Shown here: piece after piece, positions 15,619-26,326 of the stretch
Layout: each line of letters starts with the position of its first letter
Numbering within the stretch: position 1 is the stretch's first letter
Assembly (NCBI GenBank): GCA_964606405.1
Contig: CAZSGH010000005.1
Span: 1 to 64,000, forward strand
From: GCA-002282575 sp964606405
Lineage (GTDB): Bacteria; Pseudomonadota; Gammaproteobacteria; Thiomicrospirales; Thiomicrospiraceae
Direction of reading: 5' to 3'
Length of the DNA: 64,000 bases
The notes under the pieces: generated by a model
The model's database searches: none
Seen by the model: only the letters and a program-made list of their open reading frames with translations
Told to the model about the DNA's origin: nothing
Made by a program: the position numbers and the translations under genes

Positions 15619-17648
15619 GTAAACCCTTCCAACTTTCCTCTCTTTACAAACCATCGGGCGATCAACCCGATGCGATTGCGCAGCTGGTGCAAGGCTTGAA
15701 TGATGGTGAAATCTATCAAACCTTATTGGGCGCAACAGGAACAGGTAAAACCTTTAGTATTGCCAATGTGGTGGCGCAGGTGCAAAAACCAACCTTGGTG
15801 ATGGCGCCGAACAAAACCCTTGCCGCCCAGTTATACAGCGAATTTAAGGGCTTTTTCCCTAATAATGCCGTTGAGTATTTTGTTTCTTACTACGATTATT
15901 ACCAGCCCGAAGCCTACGTACCCAGTACCGATACCTACATCGCCAAAGATGCAGCGATTAATGCGCAAATCGACCAGTTGCGACTTTCGGCAACCAAATC
16001 ACTGATGGAGAGACGCGATGTGTTGGTGGTGGCAACGGTATCGGCAATTTACGGCTTGGGCGACCCGAAAACCTATTTGGCGATGATTTTACAAGCTCGG
16101 GTGGGAGATCGCATCGACCAGCGAGCCTTGCTCAAACAGCTCACCGCCATGCAGTACACGCGCAACGATGTGGTACTCGAACGGGCAACCTTTCGCGTAC
16201 GTGGTGATGTGTTTGAAATTTATCCAGCCGAATCTGAATTTGCTGCTGTACGTCTCGACTTTTTCGATGATGAATTGGAAAAAATAAGCTGGTTTGATCC
16301 GCTGACGGGCGAAATACTAGAGAAAACCAATCGTGTGACCGTTTATCCCAAAAGCCATTATGTCACCCCGCATGAGCAATTGTTGAGCATGGTCGATGCG
16401 GTTAAAGACGAGCTTGTTGAGCGCTTGGCATGGTTCCGCGAGCGCGATAAACTGGTCGAAGCGCAACGCTTAGAAGAGCGTACTCGGCTCGATTTGGAAA
16501 TGATGATTGAATTGGGTTATTGCAATGGCATCGAAAATTATTCGCGCTACTTGTCGGGACGACCTGTGGGTGATGCACCACCGACCTTATTTGATTACTT
16601 GCCGAAAGACGGTTTGTTGGTGATTGATGAGTCACATGTCACGGTATCGCAAATTGGCGCGATGTACAAAGGCGACCGCTCGCGCAAAGAAAATTTGGTC
16701 GATTATGGCTTCCGTTTGCCCTCGGCATTGGATAATCGCCCGATGAAGTTTGAAGAATTTGAGGCACGGATGCCACAAACGATTTTTGTCTCGGCAACAC
16801 CAGGAAAATACGAGTTAGAACATTCGGGTGCGCCAGCAGAGCAGATGATTCGTCCGACAGGACTGCTTGATCCTGTCATTGAGGTTCGTCCCGCGTTGCA
16901 TCAGGTGGATGACTTGTACGGTGAAATTCGTGCGGTTGCCGAACGCGGCGAGCGTATTTTAGTCACCACCCTGACTAAGCGGATGAGTGAAGACTTAACC
17001 GATTATCTGAACGAGCAGGGGGTGAGAGTTCGTTACTTGCATTCCGATATCGAAACGGTAGAGCGGGTAGAGTTGCTACGTGATTTACGCATGGGTGTCT
17101 ACGATGTGTTGGTCGGTATTAACTTATTGCGTGAAGGCTTAGATATTCCCGAAGTGGCACTGGTCGCCATTTTAGATGCCGATAAGGAAGGGTTTTTGCG
17201 TTCCGAACGCAGCCTGATTCAAACCATCGGACGCGCAGCGCGTAATATCAATGGGCGCGTGATTTTGTATGCCGACAAAATCACCGAATCGATGCGCAAA
17301 GCGATGGGTGAAACCGAACGTCGACGGTCGAAGCAAATCGCTTATAACGAAGCGCGAGGTGTACAACCGCAAGCATTAAATAAGCGCGTCGAAGACATGA
17401 TTGATGTATCGAGCATGATGGGTAAAAAACAGGTCAACAGTCGTAAAAATAAAGTTGCCAATGACAGTAGCATGCTGATGGCTGCTGAAGAACAAGCAAC
17501 CTACAATAGTGACCCGAATGCTATTGCTCATCAAATCGGCAAACTCGAAAAAGAAATGCAAGCGAAAGCCAAGGCGCTACAGTTCGAAGAGGCAGCTGCG
17601 CTCAGGGATCAGGTGAAGCAGTTGCGTAGTTTACTGATGCGAATTTAA
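15615..17648 (+). CDS. uvrB: Excinuclease ABC subunit B
   Basis: The damage-verifying helicase-like subunit of nucleotide excision repair; it receives lesions from UvrA and recruits UvrC. At 677 residues it has full length. Seen: the Walker A GATGTGKTF (about 39-47), YYDYYQPEAYVP (the beta-hairpin that inserts at the lesion), DESHVT (DEAD-like motif), ILVTTLTKRMSEDL, GINLLREGLDIPEV, and QTIGRAARN (motif VI). The C-terminal UVR domain EKEMQAKAKALQFEEAAALR binds UvrC. The start overlaps the upstream gene by four bases. uvrA lies at the far end of the window. Confidence 0.98.
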   Translation: MSKPFQLSSLYKPSGDQPDAIAQLVQGLNDGEIYQTLLGATGTGKTFSIANVVAQVQKPTLVMAPNKTLAAQLYSEFKGFFPNNAVEYFVSYYDYYQPEAYVPSTDTYIAKDAAINAQIDQLRLSATKSLMERRDVLVVATVSAIYGLGDPKTYLAMILQARVGDRIDQRALLKQLTAMQYTRNDVVLERATFRVRGDVFEIYPAESEFAAVRLDFFDDELEKISWFDPLTGEILEKTNRVTVYPKSHYVTPHEQLLSMVDAVKDELVERLAWFRERDKLVEAQRLEERTRLDLEMMIELGYCNGIENYSRYLSGRPVGDAPPTLFDYLPKDGLLVIDESHVTVSQIGAMYKGDRSRKENLVDYGFRLPSALDNRPMKFEEFEARMPQTIFVSATPGKYELEHSGAPAEQMIRPTGLLDPVIEVRPALHQVDDLYGEIRAVAERGERILVTTLTKRMSEDLTDYLNEQGVRVRYLHSDIETVERVELLRDLRMGVYDVLVGINLLREGLDIPEVALVAILDADKEGFLRSERSLIQTIGRAARNINGRVILYADKITESMRKAMGETERRRSKQIAYNEARGVQPQALNKRVEDMIDVSSMMGKKQVNSRKNKVANDSSMLMAAEEQATYNSDPNAIAHQIGKLEKEMQAKAKALQFEEAAALRDQVKQLRSLLMRI

Positions 17649-17761
17649 GCTAAGTTGCGCTGTATCAAGATTGCGCCCATTTTTATCTTGCAATTTGTTT
17701 TCAAAACATCATTTTGGCGTATAGTTACGCACACTACTAAAAGAATTTAAATCGGGTTTTC

Positions 17762-18622
17762 ATGTCTGTTTTCTGTCTTTTCCTGCCAACGAGCTGGTTA
17801 CGAATATTGTCTGCTTTGGGATTCGGTGTGTTGTCTTTCGCTACGATGAATGTGGCGGTTGCAGATACATCGGGTTTGGTGTGGGCGCCTACGTTGTTGG
17901 AGCGTTCGGCGGAACGAGAAAAAGAATTTCAAGCGTTTAATGCTTGGTTGAGTACTCAGACGGGAGAGCGATTAAGCCTTGTGTTAGAACCAGATTATGA
18001 CCAATTGATGCAGGGTTTTGAGCAGGACAAGTTGGCCATGGTGTGGGTTGGTCCGCAGTTATTACAGCAAATCATAAAACGCCGTCCTGATGTTAAGGTT
18101 TTGGCGACAACGCGAGATGAACAAGGCAAAACAGATTATCGTTGTGCGCTTTTTGTGCGCCAAGATTATGAGAGGACAGACTCTGCTGCTTTACAAGAGT
18201 CGGTTGCTTTAACTCAGCCATTATCAACTTGTGGATCAATTGGCGCAAGAATGTTGAGCGAACAGTCTCACGTGGATCTATCGCAAGTGAATGGCCGATT
18301 TACGGGCAGTCATCAAAATGCGATTGTTTCGGTGATGCTAGGAGAAACCGCTTCAGGCATTGTTGCTGCAGGTGTGTACGATCGTTTTTCTTGGCTTCCA
18401 CTGAAACGTTTATTATTGTCGGATCCTCTACCTTCTTTTATGTGGTTGGTTAATCCTCGTATGGTTAGCCCAGAACAACAACAGCGGTTACGTTTTGCCT
18501 TGTCGCAGGCAAAGAGCGCAGAATCTGTTGATCATTGGTATGGCGCATTTCGTTATGGCTTTGAAACAAATGAGGAAGTCGTGAGTCAATCGATTATCTC
18601 GGTCGTTCGGAGTGTTCGCTAA
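17762..18622 (+). CDS. PhnD/SBP-like periplasmic binding protein
   Basis: A 286-residue exported protein with a signal peptide (about 1-35, hydrophobic core LSALGFGVLSFATM, cleavage after VAVADT or nearby). The mature part follows the phosphate/phosphonate-binding PhnD-like fold: APTLLERSAEREKEFQAFNA, DYDQLMQGFEQDKLAMVWVGP, and a SHQNAIVSVMLGETASGIVA segment. No ABC permease or ATPase is next to it. Its stop codon overlaps the start of the GGDEF-EAL gene (TAATG), which suggests it senses a ligand for that membrane enzyme. The ligand is unknown. Confidence 0.75.
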   Translation: MSVFCLFLPTSWLRILSALGFGVLSFATMNVAVADTSGLVWAPTLLERSAEREKEFQAFNAWLSTQTGERLSLVLEPDYDQLMQGFEQDKLAMVWVGPQLLQQIIKRRPDVKVLATTRDEQGKTDYRCALFVRQDYERTDSAALQESVALTQPLSTCGSIGARMLSEQSHVDLSQVNGRFTGSHQNAIVSVMLGETASGIVAAGVYDRFSWLPLKRLLLSDPLPSFMWLVNPRMVSPEQQQRLRFALSQAKSAESVDHWYGAFRYGFETNEEVVSQSIISVVRSVR

Positions 18623-21018
18623 TGTTGCGTTCTTTGCGCTCTCTACGCCTTGCGTTATTGTTTCCTGCTCTGAGCGTTATGTTGATCTTTGCTATTGTTG
18701 TTGGGGTTTTTCTGTCGCAACGACTCTACAATCAAGCCCACACTGATGCGATGAATGAAGCACAGGCTCAGGCTGACAAAGCCTACGCCTTATTAAGAGG
18801 GCGCTTTGAGTATCAATTGTTGTCGAGTCAAGGTCAGCAGTCTCGTTACAAGACTTCGCAACCGATTATTCAAGAAGAAAGTATCCTGTTGCTGAAAAAT
18901 CTCATGTCAGACTGGTCTGGTATGTTGATCATTCACGATAAGAACGCAGATTGGATATGGTTATGGAATGGCGTTTCATGGCAGTATAAAAAGCAGGGTC
19001 AGCGATTGTCGGATGATGGTTGGCTCGTTGAGAAGAAGTTTTTACCTTGGCAATGGATGATTCAAGTTCGTCCCAATGTTAGTCTCATTGAGCAACGCGT
19101 CGCGCGATCACGCTTGTTGTTACTTGCCTTGATTGCAGGCTTATGGTTGATTTCTGCTTCGTTGCTTTGGTGGCGGCTGCATAAGTTGGTGTTGCAGCCT
19201 ATTTCAGCGGTAACTGGCTTTTTGATGCGTTTAATGCCTACTCAACAAGAGCATATTGAGCTTGATGGCAGTCAGGATATGCGTGTGCTGGCGTTGCAAC
19301 TCAATCAATTGAGTGAACGACTGTATGGGCAGCATGCTCAACTTGCCGACAACATGCGCTTATTGGCAGATGAACATGCTTACATGCGTGCGCTATTAGA
19401 TGCTCAGCCTGCAATAACCGTGTTAAATAATGGCACCGATATGGTTGATGCAAATGATGCATTATTTCGCTTTTTCCCAGAGTATCAAAATCTAGCGGAC
19501 TTTAAATCATCTCACTCCTGTATCTGTAATTTGTTTATTCCCTATTCCGACCCGCTAGGCTATGACTATCTAGAACCACATCAAGAGGATTGGGTGCGCT
19601 TGGCATCAACACACGATTATCGCGTTTTGATGAAAAAGAACGGAGAAAATCACAACTTTATGGTGAGAGCTCGCAGCTTTAACTATCAAGGCAATGTTTA
19701 CTATATCGTTGCTTTTGATGATATTAGTCATCATGTTGCAGCAGAATTAGCAATGCGCGAGCAGTTGTTGCAAGACACCCAAACCCAATTGCCCAATCGA
19801 ATTAGGTTGGTGCAAGATATGCAAGCGGCTCCGCAGGGTATTGTTATCATTAAGTTGTTAGGTTTGGGGCGATTGAACGAGGTATATGGCATTCAGTTCG
19901 GAGATGCTTATATTTTGGCATTGGTACAGCGTCTCAAATTAGAACAACATCAAATTAAAGGGTTAATTGGACCTTATCGCTTATCGGGTTCGGAGTTTGC
20001 CTTTCAGTTATTTGATGACAATGCGGAACAAACGACGTGGGCATTACGCACCAAGCGGTTATTGAGTGATTTGGCAGAACATGATTTGGAGATATGGGGC
20101 GCACAAATACCCGTGATGATTTCGGGCGGTGTTTCCTTGTGGGACGATGAAGTCGAAGATGTTGAGCAATTATTGTTGCAAGCAACAATGGCCATGAATC
20201 GTGCGCGTCAACAGCATGTTGCTGTATTGGCGTATGATTCTAGCTGGCGAGAACGACAAAAATATCAGCAAGCTCAAGAGTGGCTAGAAAAAATTCGCGA
20301 TGCATTGGTAGAAGATCGCATAGAGCCTGTGTTTCAACCGATTTTTAACCCTAAAAAGCAACAGATCGAAAAATATGAGTGCTTGGTGCGTATGCGCGAA
20401 CATAGTGGCGCACTGATTGCCCCAGGTGTATTTTTGGATGCGATTAAGCATACGCGCGAGTATTTGCGTTTAAGTAAAGTGATGTTCGAGAGATCGTGCG
20501 CCTATTTTGCACATCGAACCGAACGATTTACCCTTAATTTGGCAGAAGATGACTTTATTCATCCAGAGCATTTACAGGCGTTATGCCATATTATTGAGCG
20601 CTATGATGTGGGCAATCGTGTCACCATTGAGGTGTTAGAATCGGAGGAAATCAGCTCGTATGAACAGATGTGTCAAGCATTAATGCCGTTGAGAGACTTA
20701 GGGTGTCAAGTCGCAATCGATGACTTTGGTAGTGGCTATTCTAACTTTGCGCATATTAAAGGTTTGTCAGCCGATGTGATTAAAATTGATGGTAGCTTGA
20801 TTCAATTGATGCATCGAGATAAGTCTCAAGAGGGTGTTGTCATTGGTTTGATCGAGTTTGGACATCAAATGGGATTGAACGTTATTGCTGAATTTGTTTC
20901 AACGCCAGCGCTACTCGACAGGCTGTCTGAAATGGGCGTTGACGGTATTCAAGGGTACGCTATTTCGCCGCCCATTCGTATGGAAGACATGGATAAGCCC
21001 TTGATACCGTTGCTATAG
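18622..21018 (+). CDS. Membrane GGDEF-EAL protein (probable c-di-GMP phosphodiesterase)
   Basis: A 798-residue inner-membrane signalling protein: membrane segment at about 10-30, periplasmic part to about 165, second membrane segment about 168-188, HAMP-like linker, PAS-like domain about 250-370, GGDEF about 380-535 and EAL about 540-795. The GGDEF site reads RLSGSEF instead of GGDEF, so cyclase activity is doubtful. The EAL part keeps most active-site residues: KYECLVR (EAL as ECL), NLAEDDF, TIEVLESEEI, DDFGSGYSNF and IKIDGS. It probably degrades c-di-GMP, with the degenerate GGDEF as a GTP-responsive regulator. It is coupled to the upstream periplasmic binding protein. Confidence 0.85.
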   Translation: MLRSLRSLRLALLFPALSVMLIFAIVVGVFLSQRLYNQAHTDAMNEAQAQADKAYALLRGRFEYQLLSSQGQQSRYKTSQPIIQEESILLLKNLMSDWSGMLIIHDKNADWIWLWNGVSWQYKKQGQRLSDDGWLVEKKFLPWQWMIQVRPNVSLIEQRVARSRLLLLALIAGLWLISASLLWWRLHKLVLQPISAVTGFLMRLMPTQQEHIELDGSQDMRVLALQLNQLSERLYGQHAQLADNMRLLADEHAYMRALLDAQPAITVLNNGTDMVDANDALFRFFPEYQNLADFKSSHSCICNLFIPYSDPLGYDYLEPHQEDWVRLASTHDYRVLMKKNGENHNFMVRARSFNYQGNVYYIVAFDDISHHVAAELAMREQLLQDTQTQLPNRIRLVQDMQAAPQGIVIIKLLGLGRLNEVYGIQFGDAYILALVQRLKLEQHQIKGLIGPYRLSGSEFAFQLFDDNAEQTTWALRTKRLLSDLAEHDLEIWGAQIPVMISGGVSLWDDEVEDVEQLLLQATMAMNRARQQHVAVLAYDSSWRERQKYQQAQEWLEKIRDALVEDRIEPVFQPIFNPKKQQIEKYECLVRMREHSGALIAPGVFLDAIKHTREYLRLSKVMFERSCAYFAHRTERFTLNLAEDDFIHPEHLQALCHIIERYDVGNRVTIEVLESEEISSYEQMCQALMPLRDLGCQVAIDDFGSGYSNFAHIKGLSADVIKIDGSLIQLMHRDKSQEGVVIGLIEFGHQMGLNVIAEFVSTPALLDRLSEMGVDGIQGYAISPPIRMEDMDKPLIPLL

Positions 21019-21090
21019 GAAGGACGGAGCTAACCGAAAAAACTTCGCTTCGGGGCACCTCTAAAAACACACATTTTCTACTTGCTTGTA

Positions 21091-22236
21091 TTAAGCCATT
21101 TCCCAACTTGCCTGTGTGCTGTTTTCGCCATCGGGCTTTTCGGTAGCAAAACGTTTAGAGTCGAGCTTGATGCGTAGGCGCAGATCATTCACCGCATCGG
21201 CAAATCGTAACGCATCGGTATAGCTGATCTGGTTGTTCTCGTAGTGGTCAAAGAGTGCCTGATCGAAGGTTTGCATCCCTAAGTCTCGACTGTCTGCCAT
21301 TAAGGGTTTCATTTCATGCACTTTACCTTCAAAAATCAAATCTGCCATGCGTGGTGTATTGATTAATATTTCGATGGCTGCGACCCGTCCTTTGCCTTCT
21401 TGTTTGGGAATTAAGCGCTGACTGACAATCGCTTTAAGATTGAGTGATAAATCCATCAGTAGCTGGGCTCTACGTTCTTCGGGAAAGAAGTTAATAATGC
21501 GGTCGAGTGCTTGGTTAGCGTTGTTGGCGTGTAGGGTAGATAAGCATAGATGCCCCGTTTCGGCAAAGGTGATGGCGTGCTCCATCGTATGACGTTCTCT
21601 AATTTCACCAATTAAAATCACATCGGGTGCTTGGCGTAGCGTGTTTTTAAGTGCCGCTTCGAAAGAGTCTGTATCCGTTCCCACTTCTCGTTGGCTAACA
21701 ATACAGCCCTTGTGTGGATGAACAAACTCAATCGGGTCTTCGATGGTAATAATGTGCCCTTTACTATTGGTATTGCGATGCCCAATTAAACCCGCTAATG
21801 ATGTTGATTTGCCCGAACCTGTGCCGCCGACAAATAAAATCAAGCCGCGTTTATCCATAATTAAGTCTTTGAGCACGGGTGGCAGACCTAAGTCTTCTAC
21901 AATAGGAATGGTGGTATTGATGACACGAATGACCATGCCGACACTATTGCGCTGTACAAAAACATTAACGCGAAAGCGTGCGGCTGTACCCATAGCGTAA
22001 GCCAAGTTACATTCGTTGGTGCGATTAAAGTCGGTCAGTTGAGCCTCTGTCATTAGGCTTTCGGCAAGCAGGCGCGTTAAAGTCGCAGACAGGGGTTGTT
22101 GCGTAATGGGCGTCATTTTACCGTCAATTTTTAAGCTGACAGGCGCCCCATCTGTAATGAACATGTCCGATGCTTTGGCTTCTAGCATGGCAGACAAGAG
22201 CTGGTTGAGATGGTTAAGTGCTTGCGCTTTATCCAT
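21091..22236 (-). CDS. pilU: Type IV pilus retraction ATPase PilU
   Basis: A cytoplasmic AAA-type hexameric ATPase that supports PilT in pilus retraction and twitching. At 381 residues it is of PilU length. Seen: the PAS-like N-terminal domain, Walker A GGTGSGKSTSLAGLI, the Asp box IEDPIEFVHPHKGC, Walker B DVILIGEIRERHTM and the His box ETGHLCLSTLHANNANQ. It follows pilT after a six-base gap, so the two form an operon. The C-terminal tail after about 345 is longer than in PilT, as in the family. Confidence 0.95.
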   Translation of the reverse strand: MDKAQALNHLNQLLSAMLEAKASDMFITDGAPVSLKIDGKMTPITQQPLSATLTRLLAESLMTEAQLTDFNRTNECNLAYAMGTAARFRVNVFVQRNSVGMVIRVINTTIPIVEDLGLPPVLKDLIMDKRGLILFVGGTGSGKSTSLAGLIGHRNTNSKGHIITIEDPIEFVHPHKGCIVSQREVGTDTDSFEAALKNTLRQAPDVILIGEIRERHTMEHAITFAETGHLCLSTLHANNANQALDRIINFFPEERRAQLLMDLSLNLKAIVSQRLIPKQEGKGRVAAIEILINTPRMADLIFEGKVHEMKPLMADSRDLGMQTFDQALFDHYENNQISYTDALRFADAVNDLRLRIKLDSKRFATEKPDGENSTQASWEMA

Positions 22237-22242
22237 GATGCA

Positions 22243-23283
22243 TTACTCCTGAAAGGCGGCTTTATTCGCCGCCTTATTTGCTGCTTCGCTACGTTCAACT
22301 AAACCTTTATCAACAAGCTTTTGTAAGCATTGATCGAGCGTTTGCATGCCATGCTGTGAGCTAGTTTGAATAATGGAATACATTTGCGGTACTTTGTCTT
22401 CTCGAATGAGGTTGCGAATGGCATGTGTACCAATCATGATTTCATGTGCCGCCACTCGCCCGCCACCCTTCTTTTTGAGTAGCGTCTGAGAAATGACTGC
22501 ACGTAGGGATTCCGAGAGCATGGATCGCACCAATGCTTTTTCATTGCCGGGAAAGACGTCAATGATACGGTCGATTGTTTTGGCTGCGCTGGAGGTATGC
22601 AGTGTACCAAAAACCAGATGCCCTGTTTCGGCAGCAGACAGCGCAAGCTGAATCGTTTCTAAGTCGCGCATTTCACCAACCAAAATCACGTCTGGGTCTT
22701 CACGTAATGCAGCGCGCAAAGCGTTAGCAAAACTATGAGTATCGCGATGGACTTCGCGCTGGTTAACCAAGGATTTTTTACTATTGTGTACAAACTCGAT
22801 GGGATCTTCGACCGTTAAAATATGGGCAAAATGGTTTTCGTTAACATAATCAACCATTGCAGCGAGCGTGGTTGACTTACCCGAGCCTGTTGGTCCTGTT
22901 ACTAACACGATACCACGAGGGGTGTTGGCAATGTCTTTAAAAATTTCTGGCGCATTCAGGTCCTCAAGCGATAGCACTTTAGAAGGAATGGTACGAAACA
23001 CACCACCTAAGCCACGGTCTTGTTTAAAAATATTGGCACGAAAACGCGCTACACCTGGTAAATTAAACGAAAAATCTGACTCAAAGTGTTCTTCGAACTG
23101 TTTGCGCTGGTAATCATTCATCACGTCATAGAGTAAGCGTTGCGTTTCGCTCGCATCTAAAGCTGGTGCATTGATTTTGCGCACATCGCCATCGATGCGT
23201 AACATCGGAGGCAGCCCCGCTGAGATATGCAAATCTGATGCTTTTTGCTGTACAGCAAAGGTGAGGAGTTGTGTGATATCCAT
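22243..23283 (-). CDS. pilT: Type IV pilus twitching motility ATPase PilT
   Basis: The main retraction motor of type IV pili. At 346 residues it has normal length. Seen: SDLHISAGLPPMLRIDG at the start, Walker A GPTGSGKSTTLAAM, Asp box VEDPIEFVHNSKKS, Walker B DVILVGEMRDLETI, the His box ETGHLVFGTLHTSSAAKT, and the C-terminal AIRNLIRE motif required for retraction. It is the first gene of the pilT-pilU operon. With the ComEA-like gene beyond, the area serves surface motility and possibly DNA uptake. Confidence 0.97.
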   Translation of the reverse strand: MDITQLLTFAVQQKASDLHISAGLPPMLRIDGDVRKINAPALDASETQRLLYDVMNDYQRKQFEEHFESDFSFNLPGVARFRANIFKQDRGLGGVFRTIPSKVLSLEDLNAPEIFKDIANTPRGIVLVTGPTGSGKSTTLAAMVDYVNENHFAHILTVEDPIEFVHNSKKSLVNQREVHRDTHSFANALRAALREDPDVILVGEMRDLETIQLALSAAETGHLVFGTLHTSSAAKTIDRIIDVFPGNEKALVRSMLSESLRAVISQTLLKKKGGGRVAAHEIMIGTHAIRNLIREDKVPQMYSIIQTSSQHGMQTLDQCLQKLVDKGLVERSEAANKAANKAAFQE

Positions 23284-23337
23284 GCGATGCTCTCTGGTTG
23301 CTTAACAATAACGGGCATACCTAATAACTCAATATTT

Positions 23338-23425
23338 CGTCATCCTCGCGTACGCGGGGATCCAAAAATCAAAGAGATAGATTCCCGCTTTCTCCCCGTC
23401 TACGCGAGGGTGACAGGGAATGACG
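23338..23425. repeat. Dispersed repeat family C, copy 1 (CGTCATTCC-type palindrome)
   Basis: The ends are inverted (CGTCATCCTCGCG... and ...GAATGACG) with inner GCGGGGATCC and GATTCCCGC stretches. A related copy lies at 26241-26309. It sits between the pilT promoter side and the ComEA-like gene and resembles REP/MITE-type palindromes scattered in many proteobacteria. Confidence 0.7.
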
Positions 23426-23495
23426 GGTTTTAATAGATGACCTAACGCCTATTCGGTTATATTATCCGATAGCGAGAGAGACAAAAAGGGATTTG

Positions 23496-23849
23496 ATGAT
23501 GATGTTACGATTATTCATGTTACTCAGTGTGTTATTTTCGTCTTTTGTTCAAGCGGGAGTATCTGTCGACATCAATAAAGCCGATGCTGTTCAGATTGCA
23601 TCTGCGTTAGAGGGTATTGGTCAGAAGAAGGCAGAGAAAATTGTGACGTGGCGTAAAGCGCACGGTCCGTTTAAATCCGTTGATGATCTCGCTAAGGTGA
23701 CGGGAATTGGTAGTAAGTTGGCTGCGCGTAATAAGGATTATGTGCAGTTTAGCAGTCATAGCGCGAATAATGTCCGTTCGGCAGATGTGAAGTCTGCTCA
23801 GGAAAAAGGCGTGTTAAGTTTACCTGTTGGTGCTTATTCAGCGAGATAA
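23496..23849 (+). CDS. ComEA-like exported helix-hairpin-helix DNA-binding protein
   Basis: A 117-residue protein with a signal peptide (LFMLLSVLFSSFVQA) and a double helix-hairpin-helix: INKADAVQIASALEGIGQKK, AEKIVTWRKAHGPF and DDLAKVTGIGSKLAARNKD. This is the ComEA-type fold that binds double-stranded DNA in the periplasm and pulls it in during natural transformation. Three ATGs in a row follow an AAGGG site; the first at 23496 is chosen, but 23499 or 23502 is possible. The nearness of pilT/pilU fits a competence or pilus function. Confidence 0.85.
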   Translation: MMMLRLFMLLSVLFSSFVQAGVSVDINKADAVQIASALEGIGQKKAEKIVTWRKAHGPFKSVDDLAKVTGIGSKLAARNKDYVQFSSHSANNVRSADVKSAQEKGVLSLPVGAYSAR

Positions 23850-23850
23850 G

Positions 23851-23858
23851 TGTTATAA
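23851..23858 (+). promoter_or_regulatory. Promoter -10 element of the 4.5S RNA gene
   Basis: TTATAATG, a near-perfect TATAAT box, lies about 8 bases before the 5' side of the RNA stem. A clear -35 was not identified. Confidence 0.5.
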
Positions 23859-23865
23859 TGCGCGT

Positions 23866-23973
23866 GCGGTTTGGGCTGGTCCCTCGCGGCACTAAGCAGA
23901 AAACTCCGCCAGGTCAGGAATGAAGCAACGGTATTTGTGATGTGGGCGCCGAGGTTACGCTGGTTCGAACCGT
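23866..23973 (+). ncRNA. ffs: Signal recognition particle RNA (4.5S RNA)
   Basis: The core CCGCCAGGTCAGGAATGAAG followed by CAACGG is the symmetric-loop and tetraloop region of bacterial SRP RNA that binds Ffh. The ends pair: GCGGTTTGGGCTGGT at 5' with CTGGTTCGAACCGTC at 3'. The length of about 108 matches the small bacterial form. A TATAAT box precedes it. It lies between the ComEA-like gene and dnaX and overlaps no real gene. The apical loop region AGGTCAGGAATGAAG deviates from the common GGTCCGGAAGGAAGC. Confidence 0.88.
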
Positions 23974-24009
23974 CTTCTAATTTCTACCCCATTAATTTAA
24001 TGAGGTCTC

Positions 24010-25757
<1,748 letters not shown>

Positions 25758-25758
<1 letters not shown>

Positions 25759-26087
25759 TGTTTGGAAAAGCGGGTATGGGTCAACTCATGAAGCAAGCGC
25801 AAGCGATGCAAGAAAAAGCGCAAAAACTGCAAGCAGAAGTGGCGCAAATGACGGCTGAAGGTGAAGCAGGCGGTGGTTTGGTTAAAGTCACGCTAACAGG
25901 TAAGCACGAAGCGACCAAAGTGGTGATTGATCCCAGTTTAATGGATGACCGTGAAATGTTAGAAGACTTGGTTACCGCAGCCATTAACAGTGCTAACCGC
26001 AAGGTCGAACAAATGACTGCTGAAAAAATGGGCAGCTTAACAGCAGGTATGAATCTTCCAGCGGGTATGGGCAACCTATTCGGTTAA
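25758..26087 (+). CDS. ybaB: YbaB/EbfC nucleoid-associated protein
   Basis: A 109-residue small DNA-binding protein that dimerises and bridges DNA. Seen: the long N-terminal helix with QLMKQAQAMQEKAQKLQAEV and the conserved sheet GLVKVTLTGKHEATKVVIDP, then DLVTAAINSANRKVEQ. Its start overlaps the dnaX stop by one base, and recR follows after a repeat-filled gap. The dnaX-ybaB-recR order is common in Gammaproteobacteria. Confidence 0.95.
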
Positions 26088-26092
26088 CATTA

Positions 26093-26215
26093 AAACCTGT
26101 TGCGCTGTCATCTTGCGTTGTTGCTTCGATTCTCGCGCTGCGTTACGTACTTTGTGTACGCGCCTTGCGTCTGCGCGTCTTGCGCCTAGCAATCTTGCCA
26201 GCTCACGGCGGTTTT
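26093..26215. repeat. Dispersed repeat family A, copy 1
   Basis: AAACCTGTTGCGCTGTCATC at the left and CCAGCTCACGGCGGTTTT at the right, with the centre around TGTGTACG. It is an imperfect palindrome of about 120 bases with copies at 26910, 61488 and 63316. A short second piece of its left end (AAACCTGTTGCGCT) follows at 26218. Confidence 0.8.
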
Positions 26216-26240
26216 ACAAACCTGTTGCGCTCTATAACGT

Positions 26241-26309
26241 CGTCATTCCCGCGAAAGCGGGAATCTATCTCTTTGTTGGATGGATCCCCGCATACGCGAG
26301 GATGACAGA
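26241..26309. repeat. Dispersed repeat family C, copy 2
   Basis: CGTCATTCCCGCGAAAGCGG at the left and GCGAGGATGACAG at the right form an imperfect inverted repeat. It is related to 23338-23425, including the shared ATCTATCTCTTTG or AGAGATAGATT stretch in the opposite orientation. It lies next to a family A copy just upstream of recR. Confidence 0.7.
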
Positions 26310-26326
26310 AGATTGAGTTATTAAAA

